Shown here: one piece after another, positions 52,993 through 59,934 of the stretch
Position numbering within the stretch: position 1 is the stretch's first letter
Layout: each line of letters begins with the position of its first letter
Assembly: GCF_000511385.1 (NCBI RefSeq)
Contig: NC_023137.1
Location: 491,001-555,000, forward strand
Reading direction: 5' to 3'
Source: Phaeobacter gallaeciensis DSM 26640
GTDB taxonomy: Bacteria; Pseudomonadota; Alphaproteobacteria; Rhodobacterales; Rhodobacteraceae
Length of the DNA: 64,000 nucleotides
Made by a program: the position numbers and the translations under genes
The notes under the pieces: generated by a model
Told to the model about the DNA's origin: nothing
The model's input: only the letters and a program-made list of their open reading frames with translations
Database searches by the model: none

Positions 52993-53771
52993 TGTGCCGT
53001 CTGCTCGCCTGGAACGGGGCCCCGCGTTATCTTGAGGATCTTGTGTTCGTGCCGGAACATTCGCTGGTCCATCAGTGTCGGAATGCGCTGATCTGTAAGA
53101 CGCCGATCAATGCGGATGGGTTTGGTATGGCCTGGTATTCCGACCGCCCGGAGCCGTGTCTTTACAAGGACACACACCCGGCCTGGTCCGATCCCAATCT
53201 GGCGCAGATCTCGCGCCATACCAAAACGGGGTTGTTTCTGGCCCATGTCCGCGCCTCCACTGGAACGGCCACCTCGCGCAATAACTGCCATCCCTTTGCC
53301 AGCGGCAAATGGAGCTTCATGCACAATGGTCAGGCTGGCGGGCATATGCAGTTCCGTAAGCGACTGGATACGATGATCCCGGATGCGTTTTACGACCACC
53401 GTCTGGGCGGCACCGAGAGTGAGGCGATTTTCCTGATTGCGCTTGGGCTGGGACTGGATGCCGATCCCATCGGCGCGGTTGCCGCTGCCGTGCAGCAGGT
53501 TGAGGCGGTCTCGCGCGAGCATGGCACCACGCCGCATATGCGGTTTGGGGCCTGCTGGTCCGATGGCACCCGGCTTTATGCGGCGCGCTATGCCTCCGAC
53601 CGGCATGCACCCAGCCTTTATTACCGGGTCTATAAGGAGGGGGTGATCGTCACCTCTGAACCGCTGGACAGCGATATCGGTGCGTGGATTGAAGTGCAGC
53701 CGAACCGGGCGCTGGTGGTCGAGGGCGGCGAGGTCATGGACCTGCCGTTCACCCCGGCGCTTGCGGCCTGA
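52992..53771 (+). CDS. Class II glutamine amidotransferase (EgtC/YafJ-like)
   Basis: The 259-residue Ntn-type enzyme has the nucleophile Cys2 exposed after Met removal (MCRLLAWNG). It also has NADGFGMAWY (40-49), AHVRAST (84-90), NNCHPF (97-102) and HNG (111-113). EgtC, the characterised relative, hydrolyses gamma-glutamyl amides in ergothioneine synthesis. No egtB or egtD is nearby, so ergothioneine is unlikely to be the direct product. It shares one base (TAATG) with the class V enzyme gene and precedes pxpBCA, which fits a gamma-glutamyl substrate. Confidence 0.85.
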   Translation: MCRLLAWNGAPRYLEDLVFVPEHSLVHQCRNALICKTPINADGFGMAWYSDRPEPCLYKDTHPAWSDPNLAQISRHTKTGLFLAHVRASTGTATSRNNCHPFASGKWSFMHNGQAGGHMQFRKRLDTMIPDAFYDHRLGGTESEAIFLIALGLGLDADPIGAVAAAVQQVEAVSREHGTTPHMRFGACWSDGTRLYAARYASDRHAPSLYYRVYKEGVIVTSEPLDSDIGAWIEVQPNRALVVEGGEVMDLPFTPALAA

Positions 53772-53940
53772 TCCCGGTTTGGTGCCGCGAGAGGCAACTC
53801 CTGTGGGTTGGTGACCTTAGAGAGCAAAGCGCGGTTGACTATCCCCGCTTTGCGGCGCAACCCTGTGGCGAAAATGGACGGCGATACCGGAGCGGCCCGA
53901 GGCGGCCTGAGCGTCGCCCGTCGCCGCTGTCGGAGGAACC

Positions 53941-54693
53941 ATGTCGCGCGAGGCCCCCCCAACCTATCCGTTGATCCGAACCATTGGGCTGTCGGGGATG
54001 CTGGTCAGCTTTGGCGATCAGCTGGACGAAGCCACTAACCGGGCCACGCTTGCCTTTCGCAGTGCGGTCAATGCGTTGGGGCTGAGCGGTGTTGTGGAAA
54101 CTGCGACCTCTTTGGCCTCGGTCTTTGTGCGCTTTGATGCGGTGGAGCTGCCGCATGATCGGTTGCGCGGGGCGCTGGCAGATCTGTTGCTGACTCGGGA
54201 TTGGTATCAGGCGCCGCTGCCGGATGGGCGGCGGTTCTGGCGGGTGCCGACGGTGTACGGCACCGATCTGGCGCCGCAGCTGGCGGAGGCGGCGGAGCTT
54301 GCGGGTGTGAGCGAGGCAGCAGCGATTGAGGAGCTGGGCGCGGCGCGGGTTCGGGTGCTGACCATCGGATTTGCACCGGGGCAGCCCTATCTTGGCACGT
54401 TGGGCGAAAGCTGGGATATCCCGCGTCAGAGCGAAGTCACCCCGCAGGTGCCGGTTGGCGCGCTGGTGCTGGCGATCCGGCAGTTCGTGCTGTTCTCAAC
54501 CGCATCGCCAACCGGCTGGCGCCATGTCGGGCAGACCGGTCTGACGCTGTTTCAACCCGATTCTGAAGATCCCTTTGCGCTGCGGGCAGGGGATGAATTG
54601 CAGTTTGAGCCCGTAAGCCGGGCGGCGTTTCTGCGGTTGCGGGACAGCGGTGCCGAACAGGGCGGTGCCATTGTCAGTGAGGTCACATCATGA
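53941..54693 (+). CDS. pxpB: 5-oxoprolinase subunit PxpB (KipI-like)
   Basis: The 250-residue cyclophilin-like protein has GFAPGQPYLGTL with WDIPR (near 145-165) and the conserved TASPTGWRHVGQT near 185, as in PxpB. With PxpA and PxpC it performs ATP-dependent opening of 5-oxoproline to glutamate. KipI of Bacillus is homologous and was named for kinase inhibition, but the linked pxpC and pxpA genes indicate the metabolic complex. GGAGGAACC precedes the ATG. It begins the pxpBCA operon with overlapping junctions. Confidence 0.93.
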   Translation: MSREAPPTYPLIRTIGLSGMLVSFGDQLDEATNRATLAFRSAVNALGLSGVVETATSLASVFVRFDAVELPHDRLRGALADLLLTRDWYQAPLPDGRRFWRVPTVYGTDLAPQLAEAAELAGVSEAAAIEELGAARVRVLTIGFAPGQPYLGTLGESWDIPRQSEVTPQVPVGALVLAIRQFVLFSTASPTGWRHVGQTGLTLFQPDSEDPFALRAGDELQFEPVSRAAFLRLRDSGAEQGGAIVSEVTS

Positions 54694-55733
54694 GAGCGCT
54701 GAGGGTTCTGCGGATTGGCCCCTCCTGCACGGTGCAGGATCGGGGCCGGGTTGGCTACCTCGGGCAGGGGCTGTCGCAGGGCGGCGCGGCGGATACGCTG
54801 GCATTGGCCGAAGGGGCGGCGCTGTTGCGACAGGATGCCGGGCTTGCGGCACTGGAGATGGCCGGCATGGGCGGGCTGTTTGAGGCAAGCGCGCCGATGC
54901 GGATTGCCCTGACCGGCGCCGAGATGGTGGCGACGCTGGACGGCGCGCCGCTGGTCTGGAATGCGTCGCACCGGATCGAGGCAGGGCAGCGGCTGGAGAT
55001 CGGGGCCGCAAAACGCGGCGTTTACGGCTATCTGCATCTGGGCGGCGGTCTGGCCACGCCATCGCGGCTGGGCGCACGGGCGTCGCATTTGGTGGCAGCG
55101 CTGGGCGCGCCGGTGACCGCCGGTGATATGCTGCCCGTCGGGGAAGAGGATGTCCCGGCAGCGCGGCAGGTGAGCGGGCTTTGCCTGCCGGTGGCGGATC
55201 GTTTCTCCGGTGGGGAACTGCGTCTGGTCGAAAGCTTCCAGTCTGATTTGTTCCCGCCTGAGGTACGCCAGCGCTTTGCTGAGACACCCTTTACGCCGGG
55301 GCGGCGGGCCAGTCGAATGGCGCTGCAACTGATGTCGGAGGGCGAGGGGTTCGCGGCCAGCGGGCAACTGAATGTGCTGTCTGAGGTGATTGTGCCGGGA
55401 GATGTGCAGATGACCGGCGACGGGCGCCCCTTTCTGCTGCTGCGTGAGGCGCAGACCACCGGTGGCTACCCGCGTATTGGCACCGTGTTGCCCTGCGATT
55501 TGTCACGGGCGGTGCAGGCCGCTGCCGGGGCGGTGCTGCGGTTTCGCTGGGTCTCGCTGGAGGAGGGGTTGGCGCAACAGGCCGCCCATGATGCGGCGGT
55601 GGCGCGGTTGCCCTCAGCCTGCCGCCCGCTGTTGCGGGATCCGGCGGATATGGGCGATCTACTTTCTTATCAGCTGATTGGCGGCGTGATTTCCGCCGAG
55701 GCTGACCCGTTTGAAACAGGAGCTGAGACATGA
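54690..55733 (+). CDS. pxpC: 5-oxoprolinase subunit PxpC (KipA-like)
   Basis: The 347-residue subunit has VLRIGPSCTVQDRGRVGYLGQG at the N terminus (in two shorter conserved blocks) and the family motif QMTGDGRPFLLLREAQTTGGYPRIG near 235-260, likewise in two blocks. It forms the carboxylase-like part of 5-oxoprolinase with PxpB. The junctions with pxpB and pxpA are ATGA overlaps. It is the normal length. Confidence 0.93.
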   Translation: MRALRVLRIGPSCTVQDRGRVGYLGQGLSQGGAADTLALAEGAALLRQDAGLAALEMAGMGGLFEASAPMRIALTGAEMVATLDGAPLVWNASHRIEAGQRLEIGAAKRGVYGYLHLGGGLATPSRLGARASHLVAALGAPVTAGDMLPVGEEDVPAARQVSGLCLPVADRFSGGELRLVESFQSDLFPPEVRQRFAETPFTPGRRASRMALQLMSEGEGFAASGQLNVLSEVIVPGDVQMTGDGRPFLLLREAQTTGGYPRIGTVLPCDLSRAVQAAAGAVLRFRWVSLEEGLAQQAAHDAAVARLPSACRPLLRDPADMGDLLSYQLIGGVISAEADPFETGAET

Positions 55734-56503
55734 GCAAGACCGTCGATCTGAACGCCGATATGGGCGAGAGCTTTGGCCCCTGGGCCATGGGCGATGACGC
55801 GGCGCTGCTTGATGTCGTCTCTTCGGCCAATATTGCCTGCGGCTTTCATGCAGGTGACCCGGATGTGATAGCGGCGACCATGGCGCGGGCGCGGGATCAC
55901 GGGGTGGGGATCGGCGCCCATCCTGGGTTTGATGATCTTCAGGGTTTTGGCCGCCGTAAGATGCAGGTGCCGACGGAGACGCTCGCGAATATGATCCGCT
56001 ACCAGCTGGGTGCGGCGCAGGGGATGGCGCGGGCAGCAGGCAGCAAAGTGCGGCATCTGAAGCTGCATGGAGCGTTGTCGAATATGGCCTCTGTCGATCA
56101 TACCATGGCGCGGGCCTGCTATGAGGCGGCTTTGGATCTGGACCCGGATCTGATCATCATGGTGCTGGCGGCCACCGCTATGGAAGAGGTGGTGCGGGAA
56201 CTGGGCTGCAACTGGTGCGGAGAGATCTTTGCAGATCGGGCCTATAATGACGACGGAACGCTGGTAGACCGATCCCTGCCCGGCGCGGTGATCCATAATC
56301 CGGCGATTGCCGGGCCGCGCATTCTGCAAATGGTGCAGGAGGGGTCGATTATCACCGAAAGCGGTGCGCGTATCCCAACGGCCATCGACACCATTTGTCT
56401 GCACGGGGACACCCCAACCGCCGTGCAGCTGGCGCGGTCGGTGCGACAATCGCTGGCGGGGGGCGGGATCGAGATCCGCGCTTTTGACGGGCGTCGGGGG
56501 TAA
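55730..56503 (+). CDS. pxpA: 5-oxoprolinase subunit PxpA (LamB/YcsF family)
   Basis: The 257-residue TIM-barrel-like protein has LNADMGESFGPW near the start, ANIACGFHAGDP near 33 and GIGAHPGFDDLQGFGRR near 60, the YcsF signature. It is the catalytic partner that completes 5-oxoprolinase. ATGA overlap with pxpC. It closes the operon; AT-rich intergenic DNA with a hairpin and direct repeats follows. Confidence 0.94.
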   Translation: MSKTVDLNADMGESFGPWAMGDDAALLDVVSSANIACGFHAGDPDVIAATMARARDHGVGIGAHPGFDDLQGFGRRKMQVPTETLANMIRYQLGAAQGMARAAGSKVRHLKLHGALSNMASVDHTMARACYEAALDLDPDLIIMVLAATAMEEVVRELGCNWCGEIFADRAYNDDGTLVDRSLPGAVIHNPAIAGPRILQMVQEGSIITESGARIPTAIDTICLHGDTPTAVQLARSVRQSLAGGGIEIRAFDGRRG

Positions 56504-56521
56504 AGTTGCTCTAATATCAAG

Positions 56522-56585
56522 ATTGGATGTCCATTGTTTTGTTTAAAAACAATATGTTGTATTTCATGTTTGTGAAATTGGATGT
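56522..56585 (+). promoter_or_regulatory. AT-rich leader with direct repeats and hairpin before the dehalogenase gene
   Basis: ATTGGATGT occurs at 56522-56530 and again at 56577-56585. Between them ATTGTTTT (56533-56540) pairs with AAAACAAT (56546-56553). This strongly AT-rich block lies in the 152-base gap between pxpA and the reductive dehalogenase gene. It may hold that gene's promoter and operator or terminate pxpBCA. Confidence 0.5.
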
Positions 56586-56655
56586 TGGAGCCTATCCCTT
56601 GGGCGGATTTCTGGGCTAAACCTGTGGCAGCCTTTTGCTGCAACAGGATCCGCCT

Positions 56656-59600
56656 ATGTCTCTCCGCTTGTTTTCGACCCGGTCCCGCCCGATCCATATG
56701 GGGCCGTTTCCGATGGAGCGGGTGCAGCCGGGGCCGATGCCGGACCTGAGAGGCGTGCCACCGTTTCAGCCGCTGAATTTCCGGCGACCCGATATGCCGG
56801 CCTCCATCGTCAATGCGATGGGTGAATATCAGGCGATGATGGATGCGATCCGCGACGGGCTGGTCAACAAGGCGCAGGCGGACTGCCCGAGCGACCCGCA
56901 GGAACGGGCCGATCATATCAAGGCCTTTGGCTATTTCAGCGATGCGGCGATGGTGGGGATTGGGCCGATGCCTGCCTCTGCCCGGCTGGATGTGCCCTAT
57001 CGCAACCCCGATATCGACCGGCTGTCCCATGATCTGAAGACGCGCCAGACCAAGACGCTGGCCTCGGGCATTGATATGATCATGGCGGATCTGCGCGATG
57101 CGATGAAGGCGCCGCCGACCACTATTGGCGACCATACGCATTCGGTTGTGTTTCTCTATGACATGCCGCGCGATCCGCGCCCGGATGAGGCAGGCTGTGA
57201 CTGGCTGGACGGGGCAGAGCGCCACCGCGCCTGTCTGCGGGCCTCGGAAACGGCGGTGGTGTTGGCGAATTACATCCGCTTGCTGGGCTGGGATGCCAAG
57301 GCGCATACCGGCAGCTCGGCGGATGTGGATCTGAACCAGCTGACGGTTGCCGCTGGGCTGGCCACGGTTGAGGATGGCAAGCTGGTGAACCCCTATCTGG
57401 GCACGCGGTTTGGTGTGGCGGTGGTGACCACCGATTTTGAGATGGCACGGGACAAGCCGCTGTTGCCGCAGGAACTGCAACCGGTGATGCAGGTGAAGGG
57501 GCCGAAATGGTGGCTGGGGGTCGGCTCCGAACGCTCAGCACTGAATGGCGATCCCTTTGCCCGCCGTGATTTCTGCGATGGGCCGCATCCGTTTGAGACG
57601 CTGAAGCGGGTCGCGGATCCGACCACCTATATTGACGAGGCGCGGGTGGCGCGGGTGCCCAAACGCGCCGATATGTTTGCCCGCAGTCAGTTCGGCGACA
57701 TGGGCAAGACCAATCAGGCGGCGGCCACCGGAGGGTTTTACGTGCGCAAGGCCGCGCCCTCGATGGCGCAGCGGCGAATGCTGGGGGCCTTTGTGCTGTT
57801 GCAGGATGGCGCGCCTGCCCCACAGGCGCCGCGCCCCACGGATGCGGAGCGCAATGCTGCCAATATCAAGGCGGCGAGCTATTGGCTGGGGATTGACGCA
57901 GTGGGGATCAGCCGCTGCCCGGAATGGACATGGTACAGCCATGATGCCACCGGTGCCGAAATCCACCCGGAGCATGATCAGGCGATCTCGATGATTGTCG
58001 ATCAGGGCTTTGACACGACGGAGGGCACCTCCGGCGATGACTGGATTGCGGTGGCGCAGTCCATGCGGGCCTATCTGCGGTTTTCCCTGCTGGGCGGGGT
58101 GATTGCCCGCCAGATCCGCAACCTCGGCTACAAGGCGAAGGCGCATACGGTGATGGACGGGGAGGTCTTGCAGCCGCCGCTGCTGCTGCTGTCGGGGCTG
58201 GGGGAGGTTAGCCGGATTGGTGAGGTGATCCTGAACCCCTTCCTCGGGCCGCGATTGAAATCCGGGGTTGTCACCACCGATATGCCGATGGCCCATGACA
58301 AGCCGATTGATTTTGGCCTTCAGGCATTCTGCGAGGCCTGTAACAAATGTGCCCGCGAATGCCCGTCGGGCGCCATCACGGCCGGGCCGAAGCTGATGTT
58401 CAACGGCTATGAAATCTGGAAATCCGACAGTCAGAAATGCACCACCTATCGCATCACCACACCCGGTGGTGCGATGTGCGGGCGCTGTATGAAAACCTGC
58501 CCGTGGAACCTTGAGGGGATATTCAAGGAAAAGCCGTTTCGTTGGGCGGCGATGAATATGCCTGCGGTGGCCCCCGCTTTGGCCAAGCTCGACGATATGG
58601 TTGGCAATGGTGAAATGAACCCGGCCAAGAAATGGTGGTGGGATCTGGAGCTGGAAGAGGATGGCGGCTACCGTCCGACCCGGCATCCGGTCAATGCGCG
58701 CGCGCTCCAGAAAGATCTGGATCTGCGCTATGAGGATCAGACGCTGGCGGTGTATCCTGCGCATCTGGCGCCGCATCCCTGGCCCTACCCGTTTCCAATG
58801 GACCGGGAGGCAGGGATTGAGGCCTATCAGGCAATGGTCACGGCGGAGGAATACAAGGCCCGCCGTGCGCGGGGCGAGACCGGCGGTTGGGATCACATCT
58901 ATACCAATGACGGCGACAGTCCGGTTCTGCGGGTTGAGGTGTCGAACGTCGAGGAGATGAGCAGCGGCGTTACCAAATATGAGTTCCGGAGCCTGGATGG
59001 CAGCCCCTTGCCGGAATGGACTGCGGGTGCGCATCTGGACATTGTGGTCGCGCCGGAGTTTCTGCGTCAGTATTCCATGTCGGGGGATCCGGCAGACCGG
59101 TCGAAATACCAGATCGGTGTGCTGCGCGAGGATCTGGGGCGGGGTGGTTCAAAACTGCTGCACCGGATTTTCACCAAGGGGCGGCGGGTCTTCATCTCCA
59201 AACCGATCAACCATTTCCCATTGGTGGAGGAGGCGCGTCGCAGTTTCCTGATGGGAGGCGGGATTGGTGTGACGCCGATGATTGCCATGGCCCATCGTCT
59301 GCACGCGTTGGGACAGCCGTTTGAGCTGCATTATTCCGTATCATCGCGCCAGGACGCAGGCTACCTGAGTGATCTCGCAGCGATGCCCTGGGCGGAGCAT
59401 GTGCATATCCATGTCTCCGATGAGGGCAGTCGCGCGAATCTGGATCGGGTGCTGGCGGATTACCAGGATGGCTGGCACGTCTATACCTGTGGACCGGACC
59501 GCTACATGGGTGGCGTGATGGAGGCTGCAGAGCGGCAGGGCTTCCCTGAGGAAGCGCGTCATCTGGAGTATTTTTCCGTGCCGGAGGTGCCGGAGTATGA

Positions 59601-59871
59601 AAACCACGACTTCACCCTGAAGCTCAGCCGGTCAGGGCGTGAGTTATTGGTGCCGGCGGAAAAGACCGCTACGGATGTGTTGGCCGAAAACGGCATTCAT
59701 ATAGATGTGAAATGTTCCGACGGGATCTGCGGCGTGTGCAAATGCGGTCTGATCGCAGGCGAGGTGGAGCACCGCGATTTCGTGCTCTCCAAGGCGCAGC
59801 GTCAAGATGCGGTGATCCTGTGCCAGTCACGGGCGGCAGAGAAAGATGGCGTGATTGAAGTGGATCTTTGA
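56656..59871 (+). CDS. Self-sufficient reductive dehalogenase: RdhA-type corrinoid/iron-sulfur domain fused to an FMN/[2Fe-2S] reductase
   Basis: This 1071-residue protein joins an RdhA-like part (about 1-700) to a phthalate dioxygenase reductase-like part (about 750-1071). The RdhA part has a repeated AKAHT...NP-FLG...VVTTD-type core (about 190-268 and 465-550), as in CblC-like corrinoid folds. Its [4Fe-4S] motifs use C559, C562, C565, C569 and C595, C608, C611, C615. The reductase part has RQYSMSG (FMN), GGIGVTP (868-874), CGPDRYM (945-951) and a ferredoxin site C1020, C1025, C1028, C1056. No Tat signal or rdhB anchor is present, so it should be a cytoplasmic catabolic enzyme like NpRdhA or BhbA. 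Substrate unknown. The ATG at 56656 has AGGA eight bases upstream. Confidence 0.9.
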   Translation: MSLRLFSTRSRPIHMGPFPMERVQPGPMPDLRGVPPFQPLNFRRPDMPASIVNAMGEYQAMMDAIRDGLVNKAQADCPSDPQERADHIKAFGYFSDAAMVGIGPMPASARLDVPYRNPDIDRLSHDLKTRQTKTLASGIDMIMADLRDAMKAPPTTIGDHTHSVVFLYDMPRDPRPDEAGCDWLDGAERHRACLRASETAVVLANYIRLLGWDAKAHTGSSADVDLNQLTVAAGLATVEDGKLVNPYLGTRFGVAVVTTDFEMARDKPLLPQELQPVMQVKGPKWWLGVGSERSALNGDPFARRDFCDGPHPFETLKRVADPTTYIDEARVARVPKRADMFARSQFGDMGKTNQAAATGGFYVRKAAPSMAQRRMLGAFVLLQDGAPAPQAPRPTDAERNAANIKAASYWLGIDAVGISRCPEWTWYSHDATGAEIHPEHDQAISMIVDQGFDTTEGTSGDDWIAVAQSMRAYLRFSLLGGVIARQIRNLGYKAKAHTVMDGEVLQPPLLLLSGLGEVSRIGEVILNPFLGPRLKSGVVTTDMPMAHDKPIDFGLQAFCEACNKCARECPSGAITAGPKLMFNGYEIWKSDSQKCTTYRITTPGGAMCGRCMKTCPWNLEGIFKEKPFRWAAMNMPAVAPALAKLDDMVGNGEMNPAKKWWWDLELEEDGGYRPTRHPVNARALQKDLDLRYEDQTLAVYPAHLAPHPWPYPFPMDREAGIEAYQAMVTAEEYKARRARGETGGWDHIYTNDGDSPVLRVEVSNVEEMSSGVTKYEFRSLDGSPLPEWTAGAHLDIVVAPEFLRQYSMSGDPADRSKYQIGVLREDLGRGGSKLLHRIFTKGRRVFISKPINHFPLVEEARRSFLMGGGIGVTPMIAMAHRLHALGQPFELHYSVSSRQDAGYLSDLAAMPWAEHVHIHVSDEGSRANLDRVLADYQDGWHVYTCGPDRYMGGVMEAAERQGFPEEARHLEYFSVPEVPEYENHDFTLKLSRSGRELLVPAEKTATDVLAENGIHIDVKCSDGICGVCKCGLIAGEVEHRDFVLSKAQRQDAVILCQSRAAEKDGVIEVDL

Positions 59872-59878
59872 CAGTGGA

Positions 59879-59902
59879 GGCCGCGCCACAGATGGCACGG
59901 CC
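59879..59902. terminator. Possible terminator after the dehalogenase gene
   Basis: GGCCGCGCCA (59879-59888) and TGGCACGGCC (59893-59902) pair at nine of ten positions with a 4-base loop, eight bases after the stop. There is no T tract. Confidence 0.4.
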
Positions 59903-59934
59903 CGGTTGCTGCTATATAGGTATTGCCACCCCGA

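Noticed and set aside
51523..53771. Complete ergothioneine biosynthesis locus
   Set aside because: Only EgtC- and EgtE-like folds are seen; no EgtB or EgtD gene is in the window.
53941..55733. KipI/KipA sporulation kinase inhibitor pair
   Set aside because: The organism is not a sporulating firmicute, and the linked pxpA shows these are 5-oxoprolinase subunits.
56656..58600. Respiratory (organohalide-breathing) dehalogenase
   Set aside because: There is no Tat signal, no rdhB membrane anchor gene, and the protein carries its own NAD(P)H-dependent reductase.
57535..59034. Open frame of about 500 codons antisense to the dehalogenase gene
   Set aside because: It is a shadow of the strongly biased codon use of the plus-strand gene; no domain is seen.
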